From the NCBI RefSeq assembly GCF_964340395.1, contig NC_135552.1:20424681-20488680 (forward strand): 64,000 nucleotides of DNA. The letters are read 5' to 3'. Shown piece by piece: positions 1 to 45,980 of the stretch. Numbering within the stretch: position 1 is the first letter of the stretch; each line of letters begins with the position of its first letter. The DNA is from Glandiceps talaboti (taxonomy: Eukaryota; Hemichordata; Enteropneusta; Spengelidae). Position numbers and translations under genes: made by a program. The notes below the pieces were generated by a model. The model saw only the letters and a list, made by a program, of their open reading frames with translations, was not told the origin of the DNA and searched no databases.

Positions 1-67
1 GTTCCACTATCAGGTGTTGTTTTCTTAATTTGTACATGTATATATAATTTTTTTATTTTTTTTTTAG

Positions 68-796
68 AGATAATGAAAAAAGACTCTTCCATGGCACGGA
101 TTATTCTGTTCTGAATGGCATAAATGAAAAAGGGTTTGACAGAAATTATGCTGGCAAAAATGGTAGGTAAAACTTTTTACGTGTTGTTTTCACTGGTATT
201 GTTATTTCCAAGTTAATTTATTTCTATTCAGTCATTATTAATCACTGGTCGTATTTTTAACTTAAGTTAAGTATTCAATATCAAAAAATTATATGATGTA
301 TACACTTAGTAAATACTAATCATCACTGTCCTCAACACCCTCCCCCACCACCACCACCACCAAACTAACCACTTGAAAGTAGCATTCCCCTTATGCTCTT
401 TATACTAATTTGGACCAACAAGTTAAGCCTGCCTCCACAGACATCACAATTAAGTAATGCAATTTCAGATGCCATAATTTTGTTTTTCATGTTTTGTTTT
501 GTGCAGGTATTAAGTTTGGTAAGGGGTGTTATTTTGCCAGAGATGCCTCCTACTCAGTTGGATTTACAAAATTTAACCATGGTGTAGGATATATGTACTG
601 TGTCCGTGTTCTAGTTGGTGAATATGCGCAAGGAGACCCTACGATGAAGGCACCACCCATGAAAGCTGATGGGACACAATACGACTCTACAGTGGAAAAT
701 ACCGCCATCCCAACATTGTTCATTGTTTATGACGATACCTATGCATATCCTGAACACATAATAACATTCAGAAAACTAGAGAAAGACAGAGTATGA
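68..796 (+). CDS. PARP14/15-like mono-ADP-ribosyltransferase, C-terminal two exons (partial)
   Basis: Two exons at 68-162 and 507-796 (GT-AG intron, phase 1 join) encode the end of a PARP catalytic (ART) domain. The first carries LFHGTD, the NAD-binding histidine motif; the second carries GKGCYFARDASYS with the second triad residue (Tyr) and ends TLFIVYDDTYAYPEHIITF. Aligned by eye with PARP1, the catalytic Glu position falls on the Leu of TLFIVYD, giving an H-Y-L triad. In this family that predicts transfer of single ADP-ribose units rather than polymer. The stop is at 794-796. The rest of the gene (macro or WWE domains are usual in PARP14 relatives) lies left of the window. Family assignment is firm; the exact subfamily is inferred from the triad and the AYPEHIITF ending. 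Confidence 0.9.
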
Positions 797-1735
797 TGTT
801 TATATGACACATAGTTGTATGTGATTAAAACGTGAATGGATTAACCGTCTCTTTCAAAACAGATGCCATATTATAGATACAATACAAAAAGCAAGTCTTT
901 GGCTCTGAAAAAGTTGAATGATAGTGATTGAGCTGAGGAACAAAAACTATGTATGGTGTGATACTGTGGAATGGCAATTAGTTTAAATTTTGACTCATCA
1001 ACTTTGACTAAACTAATACTGAAGATCCATGAACAGTATAATCAGTATATGAACATACTGACTGCTTGATCATTTTGTGATCATTATTAGCACAGTGTTA
1101 TCATTTACAGATAAACTTACATTTCAGGATAAATCGCATGTTTTTAGCAATTACCTGTACATAATATATACAGGACTGAGTGTATTATATAATTATAAAA
1201 TTGCCTAGTGTGTAGAAACAAAGTTCTGTATACTTGTTTTTTTTTAATGAAAATTCATCGGTGTTGGTAAATCATAGTATCGAATTTAATTTTTGTTCCT
1301 TAACACAAACTTGAAAATTGTACCTTATTAGGCTTGTGTATCCATAGCTCACATATACTCAATAGTGGGTCAATCTGTTGACAAAGATTGAAGAGTGCAG
1401 TCGAAAATTTCAGGTAAAATATTCAAGTTTGTGTTTGGAACAAAACGTTCAATTCAATACAACTTGTTTGCTTGTTTATTATATTTGTTTCAAAAGTAAA
1501 TTTCAAGAGTAAAGTTCACTATCAAGTTTACTGCTAAGATTAATACACATTTGTTTTGTTGGAGCTTGTATTCATTTTACTGGTGATTTGTTTTGAAAAG
1601 GTTCAAATTGGTAAGACCATAACTCACTGGGTTTTTGTTTTAAAAGTATTAGCATTAATTCCAATTATTGATCTGTGTGCTTCGTGTGAATGTATGGAAA
1701 AATGCATATTCAAATAAAATTAAAAAACACAACCA
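797..1735 (+). other. PARP-like gene 3' UTR with poly(A) signal
   Basis: Non-coding AT-rich sequence follows the stop codon. An AATAAA hexamer at 1713-1718 is followed by an A-rich stretch, so the transcript probably ends near 1735. No ORF here looks real. Confidence 0.6.
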
Positions 1736-1980
1736 TGCACAAAACTATCTGTAATTATGTTATAAACAAACCCTTCAAAAGTGGGCGTATCTTCAGAGAA
1801 GACACATCCCTTGTCCTGTGTCTGCTCTTGAGTCAAATAAAATGATATGATCGGTAGAAATGTAATATTTGATATTGTGGAAGTATAGACATTGGAGATA
1901 GTCTCCAACATCTAGTAGATATTTGAATTATATATCTCTGTATTGTAAGCGAACATGGATATAATAGCGGACCTAGGCTG

Positions 1981-2220
1981 TCACAGGCCTGTTGTGAGTG
2001 ATCTGCTGCAGACTGATAAATCAGGTCTGTAGGTACTTTGACATGATAAGGATGTTGAACTCTAATGGGACAGGCCCTTCAAGTTCCTGTCACAGGCCTG
2101 CTGTGGGTGATCTGCTGCAGCCCTGATAGTTCAGGCCTGTAGCTACTCTGACAGGGTGAGGTTGTTGACCTCCGGGTTAGGCCAGTGAAAGTCCTGTCAA
2201 AGGTCTGAATCCAATTGCCA
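1981..2220. repeat. Two-copy direct repeat, about 109 bp unit
   Basis: The segment beginning tcacaggcctgttgtg at 1981 recurs as tcacaggcctgctgtg at 2090, each followed by gatctgctgcag, a 'tcaggcctgtag'-like block and a gtgac/gatg stretch. The copies differ at many bases. No coding content is seen. Confidence 0.7.
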
Positions 2221-3084
2221 AACAAGTACTGTTGGCCACTGTTGTACTAGACCTGCCATAGCACTATTATAGACCTGATATGTTTTGTGGGTGTACACTT
2301 GACATAGCTGTCAAACTAGACAAATATGAATATCTCTATCTCCATGTAAACTTTCACACTATCAGTTCCTAAAACTCAATCAAGACAGACACCAGACATG
2401 TTATATCATTACTGTTTATTGGTTCTTCTTTCATGGAATTAACTGTTAATTGTAAATTTTCATGCTTCAAAACTTTTTATGAATCTTAATTGAACAAATC
2501 ATGTTTTCAAAGGCACACATTCAACTAAACCTGTCATGTATTGAAATCCATCAACTCATTAATTATAACAATGACAGATTACAAAAAACCAGAAAGATTG
2601 CAAAAAACTATAAATCAGGGTGACCCTATTTTTTTTCTTCTGTTTGTCATTCCCCAGCTGACCCAAATTTTCAGCTCCGACATCAAAATAAAAACTCTTT
2701 TCATTTTTGCCCAGCTCTGCTATTTTGTGAAACAGCACCCTCTCTGGTAAGAATAACCAAATGTCTGGACTTTCGACGTCATCTACAGTCATGACGGCAA
2801 CAACAACACTTGTTCACGAACAGAGAATTTCTTTTATGATGGAAGTTACAGTATTCAAGTAGGGGGGCTGAGAACATAACAATTGTGTAAAGAAGCTGGG
2901 AAAGGGCTTGTTACCAGGAATCCAATAAAAAGAAGATAGCGAGGAGGAAAAGGAGAGGCAGAGAAACCGGCTGACCCATAGTTACCATTAAAAAGTAATG
3001 AGAAACTTTAAAAAAATTGCGTCACCCTTGATGAGTCACATTGACAGTCTAACAATATTGTTAACATTTTCATAAAATACAGCA

Positions 3085-3350
3085 ACAACAAGGAGTGTTT
3101 GCCAGAAAACTGTACACAACATTGATCTTTGGCAAGTTTAGATGATTGTTTTACTCACTAGATAAGAACACTTTTATTGCTGAACATGGCAAGATTGTGA
3201 CTGAAGAGAGTTTTGTTTAAGTTCATTCTGAATCAGCTTTTGAAACATCCATCCATAACAATCATGCTGTGTTCAGCAGTAAAAGTTTTGTTATCTATCA
3301 AGTAAAACAACAACCTAACTTTTGAAAATGATCAACTTTTGTTCGTAAGT
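3085..3350. repeat. Dispersed repeat, copy 1 (partner at about 26738-27030)
   Basis: Blocks such as gtgtttgccagaaaactgta, ttactcactagataagaaca, gttttgtttaagttcattc and ttatctatcaagtaaaacaa occur in the same order and orientation at 26738-27030 inside an intron of the giant gene. Conservation over about 270 bp with indels marks an interspersed element. No ORF or terminal repeats are evident, so its class is unknown. Confidence 0.7.
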
Positions 3351-3559
3351 GTATGTTACATATACATGTAGTCTTCTGGCAAAAGCTGCCTGTTTTAACT
3401 GTATGTAAATTTCTATTCGACAGTGAAAACATGCTATGACTAGTTCTAAAAATGAATCACATCATAACAAAATTCATGACTAATTCATGCCACTAATTCT
3501 AGCATGAACCTCGTATAAGGTCATGATCTAGGTAATATGCATCTAACACTAACTTTGAC

Positions 3560-3910
3560 CAATTATTCAAGGCATCGTATTACAACATGATCTGTATGTA
3601 CAAACTACCTTCCTTCTGATTGGGACCAACACAGCTATCAGTTATTAAAGGCATTGTATATCTACAACGAACTATCTGCCATCCGATTGACAGCTATCAG
3701 TTATTCAAGGATTCAACTAACTGCCTGCCATCTGATTGGGACCATCTCAGCTATCATTTATTCAAGGCACTGTAACTCCACAGCATCGCCATGTACAAAC
3801 TACCTGCCTTCTCGATTGGACCTACATGTACACAGCTATCAATTATTCATGGCATTGAATCTCTACAACATCTCCATGTACCTACTACCTGCCATCTGGT
3901 TGTGTTCTCT
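3560..3910. repeat. Degenerate minisatellite
   Basis: Three to four loose copies of a unit of roughly 70-90 bp, built from agctatcagttattcaaggc, a 'catgtacaaactacctgcc' block and a 'tctgattgggacc' block. The open frame crossing it is explained by the repeat and is not called as a gene. Confidence 0.65.
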
Positions 3911-4516
3911 TCTAATATGTGAATGCCGACTCCAGACACTATAAAATAGATATATGCAATAAAAAGTTACACATGACATCACTAGCTACAGGAACACATT
4001 CTTATGATCTAGAATTTATAGGATAATATACCACCACAGCATCAGTACTATTAAAAACATATGACAATATTATAATAGAAGTGGACTGGTTTTACTAATT
4101 CGGAAATTACTGTTTGCTGAATGCTGTCATTATCAACATACTGTAAGACTTCATGCAAATAGAATGTAAATATGCCCCATATGCAAATTGGGGTCACTAT
4201 GGGTCAATATTCCATACCATGTGGTACGATCTAAGCCAATCACGGAAGGCTATATGAACACAATGTTGTATAGAACTGATGCATTTATCCAATAACTGTA
4301 ACTTATACCATACACAGGTAAAGTTGTATGTCATGGTTGTTCTGCATCAATGTGTGTTTATATCAAGGGTTCTGTGGTGGTCAAAATATGAGTCAAACCA
4401 TTCCAAATCATTGCTGTTTAAAACTTGGAAAATATTACTCAATCAAAAATGTTGAGAAATAGTCTTCAAAATGTTACCTTAAGGTAACCAGACTTACTAA
4501 CATTAACATGTCTTAC

Positions 4517-38984
<34,468 letters not shown>

Positions 38985-39049
38985 TCTACGTTTTCACATG
39001 CTACGTTGCCATGGTACCACAAAACTATGGTAGAACTATCTACGATAAT
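38985..39049 (-). other. 5' UTR part of the giant gene's first coding exon, with uORFs and an X-box-like site
   Basis: The acceptor TTTTTTTTCAG at 39050 shows that a non-coding first exon lies upstream (towards 39.6 kb). Between it and the ATG are two tiny upstream ORFs (ATG GCA ACG TAG; ATG TGA). Positions 39005-39018 read gttgccatggtacc, one mismatch from the RFX X-box palindrome GTTGCCATGGTAAC; as it is in the exon, function is uncertain. Confidence 0.5.
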
Positions 39050-40235
39050 CTGAAAAAAAAGTTGACGTGAACATCTTTGATGAGAAATAACAGTCCTGAA
39101 AGTTTATTTGAAGTTTGAGTGATTACAACAAAAATGAGGTTCGGTTGTAGCATGGAGGGCTAGAGGGACTGACTGTAGTTTCCACATATTTTCTTTAGAA
39201 AGAATGGTTAAAGATTACTTCCACATTACCATGGATCATGATGTATTACTGATTTTACTAAAACAGTACAAATCAATGCTCATATAATAATACTAGGAAA
39301 TTGGACAATTCGAGGTATTAGTGATGATGCAAATGGCTAGTAATTTGAGAATAGGCAATGGTTTATGGGAAGGGTGGGATGGGGCCAATGACATGTAATG
39401 AATGTTTTTGACAAGATACATTTTAAGACGTGTGATATCAGTTAGTATAACACTCTGTCCATATTAATACCATCTATCTGCTCATGCGACATATTTACAC
39501 AGATACAGATACCATGGAAGTATCACCCACGCAGATACTAACCATGCAAACCAAATGATGCAAATCAGATGTTTTGTCCTAGACCCTGAGTGACATCGGG
39601 CGTTTGTTTACGTACTTATACGGTACGGCGCGGCGCAGTTAGTCGGTGAAGGAACTTTGATTCCTACGAATTGTGAAAAGTCATCTGTAAAAATATGTGT
39701 GTCACTTAAATAGAGCAACTTTCTTTCACGGTATTTAAAATAAATTTAATTCTATCTACCTTTACGACCAAAAAGTTGCAGCTCATACGGAGACGCACGT
39801 TTTGAAGTTGGTGCCAAAGTTGTAAACAAAGTTGAAAAAACGTAGGCCGTTCATTCGAATAAAGACAATCACGTCTTAAAACCACTTTATTCGTCATATT
39901 TAATTAAAATGATGGTTTAATTGCGTTAATTTGATAATATTTAGCAGTTTTGGAATATATTTATACAATTCATGAGAAACATATTAAAAATGTTAAACGA
40001 GTGATGAATTTACGAACCCACGACCTGAAATTGCTACGCTACTTTTCATCATTAACACACGTTGTTGCATTCGTTGTCGTGATAATCGTGGTAATGCCAA
40101 TGTTTTGCCAAATTCATCGAACTCAGGATTTAGTGGCGTGTATATTTAACCATAGATCACACACGAATGATTTAACAACATTTTAAAGAGTTGTAATATT
40201 TGATATAACATTTGTGAAATTTTAAATCTTGATAA
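39050..40235. promoter_or_regulatory. Head-to-head spacer between the giant gene and the C1orf131-like gene
   Basis: 1.2 kb. Mostly AT-rich, with a CpG-containing patch at about 39595-39665 (cgtttgtttacgtac, ggtacggcgcggcgcagt). No TATA box is obvious. It must hold the giant gene's first non-coding exon and probably a shared promoter. Confidence 0.45.
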
Positions 40236-43200
40236 ATGTCCATAATGTCCAGTGATTCGGATACAAGTATTGGACTAGAAGAATCGGAACAACATCGCCT
40301 AGTCGACAAACTTCTGGAATATGGTAAGATACAGTTACAATGGTGTTGGCTAATTAACATGATGTGTGATTGTATTAACATGGTATCTGATAGTTTGTTA
40401 ACTTGTATGTTAATTTGTTTCCACAGGTGACAGTTTTCTAGACGAAGAGGAATATGATAAAATGAAAAAGAAAAGGAAAAGAAAACAAAAAGTGTCTCAC
40501 CTAAAAAGTAACGTTTCTGAAGATTATACTGACAAAATTACAGATGTTGGTAGCAAAAAGAAGAAAAAGAAATCCAAGTCAAAAGACAGGACAAGTCAAG
40601 ACAGTGAACTAGGGTTACTGACGAAGAACAAAGTGTGTAGTAAAAGTAACAAGTTAGAGTCTTGGACTAAAGACTTAGAACTTGATAAGATACCAGGCAA
40701 TGAAAAAAATGGTCCAGTAGATAATACAGGAGAGATTAGAAATGATCATAAAAAACAGAAAAGGAAAACACCTGAAGTGATTGTCTTTGAAGATCCAAAG
40801 AAGAGAAAGAAGGTAGGTTTAGCAGTTATGCATGTTCATAAATTTCAAAGGTTTTGTTGCAATTACTACTCGTCATTTCTGTTGTTGTTGCAGCTCATTT
40901 CATGTTAGTGTTAACTGGTTGTGTTTGACACAACCAGTAAGAAACTTATAAGGAATTGCACATGCTACACTTTCAGATAGCTAGATTGAATGACCAAAAC
41001 TGTTCATGAGCTTGGTATATGAAATGATTAAGAAAGGTTATACCACACAAGCAAATCAGAATTGTTGGCATTAAGCTATCGATCTGTCTTGGTAGAGGAT
41101 CCTCATCAGAAGGACGATTCAATTGTTACAGCTTAGATTGATTGAATACAGTTTCTTGCGACATTTTTTCTCGATGGAGTGCAGCCATCAAAACAATGAA
41201 GTGAAGCAGTCATTAGAAATATGATGGACCTCATGAACCAAACCACAATAAGGCAAGCATCAATAATCCAAGGTTGTAGTTAAGTTAGGTCCATAATGTC
41301 TCTGTGTTTGTAATAATAACATAAATTGACTTTTTACACAATATACAATGTATAATCAAATATCAAACTTCTTTATGATCTGTTCAACTAAACAGAAAGC
41401 AGAAGCAGCAAAAACTGATGACAACGACATTGAAGAAAATAGTGCAAGTGATGGATCTAGAGCTCAGATGAGTTTGAAAAAAGCCAGGAGAGAAGTTAGA
41501 GACTTTGGAATATCAGGGTTTGCCTATGAAGATAAGAAGCAATTGGAAGTGAGGAGAGCAATCAAACTTGGTGCAAAGGTAAATGAAGTGACTATCTTTA
41601 CACAATAACTACCCTATGTAGCACTGCCAGTGTCTTAGTGTATAGATATCCTTAGCATGGAATCCATGCAGGTTGGAATTTTCAATTGGAAAGCAAAATT
41701 TGAAATCTCAATCCGCATGGATTCCAGGCTTAGATATCCTTATCTTTCATTTTAATGCTGCACAATTAAAATTATCTGAATTGAAGCACTTTTTACCAAA
41801 TTATAAATGTAAATATGAAAACAATTTAAGATGAAGTTTTCTCAGTTTTTGATGTAACTGAAAAAATACACAAAAATGTCTTGTCACTATTGGGAATTAC
41901 TCTCTTGGCTGTGGATTTATTTTATATTCCCTTTGTTGCTTTTTGTGTGGAAATACATAAATATTTTTATGATTTCCATAACAATTTAATAATACTACTT
42001 TTAGCCACCAAAGAAAGAATATGTCAACTATAAGAAATACATGGAGATGCAGAAACAGAAAAAGGAAGATGAAAAGAATCAAAGAGAACTTGTAAGTGTT
42101 CATGACCTGTCAGGCATTGCTAGCATGTTGATTGTTTATATAACATTAGTGAATGAGAAGAAAAAGACATAATCACACACTTTCTCCGGATGGAAAGAGA
42201 AATCTTTCACATATGTAGCTCATGCATAGTTGATATTTGAGTTTTATTCTTCCCATCAAACATTGTACATGTTTACAGTATGAGCAAGCCAACTTGTACC
42301 ATTGTGAAGTAAATACAACACGACACATTGTATGTCAGTGTAATACATACTATTACATACTATGACACAAGTTAGTAATGACATTTCTTGGCAGTGAATC
42401 ACAAATTTTCGCTGACATCTCATCAGGGGTGTACTACAATGGGCTATTGTCACATGTCTCGCAAGAGACACCAGTGTTGTTGATAAGGTTTGGGAACTGA
42501 GTCCCTGGTAACAGAGTGCAGAATTCAGAATAGAACTTCCATAGATTTCTATATATTTTACCATAAATTTGATAAGACTATGACGAGTATGGGGATATTC
42601 AGGTAAATTTATTTCCTATCACCCCTGAACAAAATTGCTGTCATAATTCTCGCTGTCAAACAAATACTTATCTATTGAAGACTAATTTAAAACTGTATCA
42701 GTAAGACTATAACATGTAGACAGTAGTAACTCTGGTTTTACTTTTCACAGGATCGTAAACTTGGATTTAAAGTTTCCAAAAAGAGGTCAGACAAAAGAGA
42801 TGTACTGGAAGGAAAACTCAAGTAAGTTTTGTGTTTCCATTGCAACATTCTTTTAAGTTGACATTCAAATTCTGTTGTAGATGAATGATTGAATTTGACC
42901 TTTACATTCACTGTCTTGCCTTTGACTTCTGTAATGTCTCAGTGAGTACAGCTAATGGTAATATCGAGTGATTTTTACATCAGAATTAGTTTGATATTTT
43001 ATCAGCATTCAAAAACTTCATTCTTTTATTTGACTTCATCATTTGACCATAGAGGGCGTGCTACATCATCTCTACCCACCCACATCTTCCCTCACTAGTC
43101 ATTAGTGCACCAATCAGGACACATTTCCTAGACACTTCACAACCAAATGAGTAAAGATTTAATCTGTTTGGATTGATGGGCTTCATCAAACTGGATGTTA

Positions 43201-43513
43201 GTTTGCTCAGCAACTAGGCTAGACTCCTTGATTGTGTTGTCAGAATTCCATTCTAATCTAAGTTGTTGGAGTTGCGTAGTATACATTGCATCCAAGACAA
43301 ACCCTACAGTATAAAATGCAATGACTATGTAAAGCCACCACCCATGCAATCATTGTTCTATGATTTGTTGATTTCAGGAGATTTGGATTCTGGTCCGATC
43401 CCACACTGGAGAGGAGTATACATGGACAGATTGGCAAATATAGAGATGGTGTACAGATACTCAGAAAAACAGACATTGATACTATTAAGAAGACAAAAAT
43501 TAAGAAGATGTAA
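40236..43513 (+). CDS. C1orf131: C1orf131/Faf1-like protein (DUF4602), SSU processome component
   Basis: Exons 40236-40323, 40427-40812, 41396-41578, 42005-42091, 42751-42821 and 43378-43513 give 316 residues; all phases fit and splice sites are consensus. The N-terminus MSIMSSDSDTSIGLEESEQH is acidic, followed by Lys-rich nuclear/nucleolar stretches (KMKKKRKRKQK, DPKKRKK). The diagnostic part is KARREVRDFGISGFAYEDKK, then RRAIKLGAKPPKKEYVNYKK, a charged helix, and the C-terminus GQIGKYRDGVQILRKTDID. That matches the human C1orf131 core (conserved LGAKPPKK-x-YVNYK and GQ-x-GK). The family is a structural factor of the small-subunit processome in the nucleolus. Human protein is 293 residues, so the length is right. 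Confidence 0.92.
41000..41110. repeat. Dispersed repeat, related to about 5450-5550
   Basis: tgttcatgagcttggtatat, aggttata, aagctatc and gatctgtctt(g/t) occur in the same order and strand at both places, in introns of two different genes. Copies are diverged. Confidence 0.55.
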
Positions 43514-44040
43514 TATTGCACGCCAATAGTTACATGATGGATGGTTCACTTTGAAAGACAAGGTCACCTTGGAGAGACAATTACACAACAAATGGTCAAC
43601 TTGGCGACAGTTGCACGATGAAGAGACTAGTGTTTTAGGAATAGTTTTGATAGTTTGTACATTTACAAGTTTGATAGTCTTGTAAGTCCTCAGGACTGTG
43701 CTCTGAAGGTTGCCTAACAAAATCCGAAGGATGAGAGCTGTGCACCTTTGGTGCAGTGTGACCTCCAATTGTTGTAATATTACAGTTGTAATCAACAAAT
43801 TTGCTCCTTCAACAAACCCAGAGATACTGTTTATAAAACATGTTAACAACGATAGTAGGACTTCAACAGTTCTATGTGTAATCAAAACCCTTGGATACAG
43901 ACAACACTGAAATCATGCGGAAAAGATTCAAAGAATCAGATCTTTTTATTTCAAATTTTATTTCAGTTTTTAAAAAGTATGATTTTAAATAATCACAATT
44001 TTGTTTTGTGTACAATTTAAATAAATACCAAAATTTATAC
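43514..44040 (+). other. C1orf131-like gene 3' UTR
   Basis: No coding content. An AATAAA at 44020-44025 is a reasonable poly(A) signal. Confidence 0.5.
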
Positions 44041-45980
44041 ATGTCATGTCAACCGAGATCATTGAAGATAAAATTACACAATTTATGAAAAGAAGATCTA
44101 AGCTACATGTTTTATAATAAGTAGACATGCTCACTTTTATTTTAAAGCACCCTGTATTTTATCATTCTGAAAATTAACTTGTAATTCAAATGAAGTACTG
44201 GATCGATTCAAATAAATATATCATCAAAAACGTTATTACTTGAATAAATGGAAAGATACAAAACACAATTCCTTAAGTATAACTACATCATGTACCATGA
44301 GTGTTGATTTGTTACATACAATCTACAACACATACACATATTGATGATTTGATGATAAAAATCTCCTTTATCATTTTGGAATGTGAGTGTTTGAAAGTAA
44401 TAATTTTTTCACCAATTATAAGTTTAATGCACAGACGATAAAAGTAACCTATAGGGATGGTCGCACACAATGTCGCACAAGCTCAATAAACAAACTTCGT
44501 TCCTTTAGGACAAAATGAGGGGCTTCCCCTAAACGAACGTTCACACATGTGACATCGACACATTTATATATGAAGTAAACCATGATGAAAACTATAGCGG
44601 TCACACCACTACGATCGATATAATGTAAAAACATGATGGAAAACACATTAAAATACTACTGAAAACTCAGCACTGTATACCTCATTAGAAATAAATTTTA
44701 ATGAACTTATGAACATCTCAGTAGTAAATACAGAACCTGTTATCATTGAAGGTGACGGTGAACGTTTTCGAAATTATGGTTAGAAGTGTGAACTGAAGTT
44801 CAGCAATTGCATTGATGCCAGACCTCCACCCATAAAGGAACAAAGTTAGTTCATTGAGTTTGTGTAACATTGTGCGATTGTCCCTAAATTTACCTACATT
44901 TGTATGATGGTTATTTGAAAAATACCATTGGTCTACAAAGAATTGTCGCCAGTTATCAACATTATGAAAGCAAGATGGAAATCTACAATGTACAGATTAT
45001 TATCGATCTATGAAAATTATCTATAAAACTTATATCTCCATATTTACAAAATAGTTATTTACATCAGATCATTATGTGTGCAAGTATCCCAAAGACCCAC
45101 CTTATTTGAACTATGTTCACTTGACCTTTGACCTTATCCACACTGACTACAAATAGAATATTTCAATGTTGAACTGACGTGGCACACAAATATTCTCTTT
45201 TCAAAAACCTGAAGTACAATTTTGTTAATAAGTACAAAAAATATACAGCTATATTACAAAGTGAGTTTGTTTGATAAGTTTTCTGCAAAAATGAAGAAGA
45301 TTTTTTTTTTTAAGTTTTCAGTGGCTCACCAACTAAAAGTTCACTTGGTACTCTCCTTATGAGTGTCAGGGTTTGGAATAGTTTTTACCTTGCAAACTAT
45401 TCTACATATTACTTATTTGTTATTGCTTACAGATGAGATATTCTGATCAAAATGCAATCAATGATGTGTTTGAATCTCATCACACATACACCATGAATGA
45501 ATGAATGAACAGCTACACCAGACATGTTTTACATATCCTATACAGTCAGTACTGCTGAGTTAAAGATCCAATCATGTTGTAAGTCAAAATTTGTCATCTA
45601 ATGTGCTCTAATATTTTGCAAATGCTCAATTATTTTGAATAGTATACTTTACTTCTTTAGGATGAAATGAAATGATATTTTTAACTTGTCACTTTACTGC
45701 TGCATAGACCTAGTTACAATCCACCTGGAATGTTGAAGTAAAAGACAAATTCTGCTATGACATAGTGACAGATTGACAATGAACCAAGTTGTTCCATAGA
45801 CAGTGGAGTTTCTTCTCCCTGTCTATGGTTGTTCATACATTAGTTATATAGTTAAACATTCTCAGTAAAAGTTCTTTCAGTATGTTTTCCTCACCCTGAC
45901 AAGAATATAATTTCAATTCTCTAGTTGAGTTGAGTTGGACGGCAAGTACAGTGATATGAATGCTAAACACACATCATTTA
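44041..45980. other. Convergent intergenic region with tectonic 3' UTR
   Basis: AT-rich, no supported ORF. It contains the MITE at 44454-44884. I do not see a clear minus-strand poly(A) signal close to the tectonic stop, so the UTR end is unplaced. Confidence 0.5.
44454..44884. mobile_element. MITE with about 55-bp terminal inverted repeats, PIF/Harbinger-like
   Basis: The left end GGGATGGTCGCACACAATGT then CGCACAAGCTCAATAAACAA pairs with the right end, whose reverse complement is GGGACAATCGCACAATGTTA then CACAAACTCAATGAACTAAC. Both continue to TTCCTTTA. No ORF. Flanks are TA-rich but without an exact duplication. Same family as 28271-28404. Confidence 0.75.

Larger units (their letters stand above)
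1736..4516. other. Non-coding interval between the PARP-like gene and the last visible exon of the giant gene
   Basis: I searched both strands for exons continuing the giant minus-strand gene (phase 1 acceptor, then an open frame) and found none. The interval holds a two-copy direct repeat near 1981-2220, a dispersed repeat near 3085-3350 and a degenerate minisatellite near 3560-3910. Either the remaining exons of the giant gene lie left of position 1, so that the PARP-like gene is inside one of its introns, or I missed a short terminal exon. Confidence 0.5.

Noticed and set aside
1720-1911. Short minus-strand frame, considered as a terminal exon of the giant gene
   Set aside because: No acceptor with the needed phase 1 and no resemblance to a propeller or membrane stem; it begins at the PARP poly(A) region.
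3654-3944. 96-codon plus-strand frame
   Set aside because: Coincides with a degenerate minisatellite and lacks splice or coding signals.
43358-43885. 175-codon minus-strand frame over the last C1orf131-like exon
   Set aside because: Antisense to a well-supported exon and its 3' UTR, with no recognisable content.
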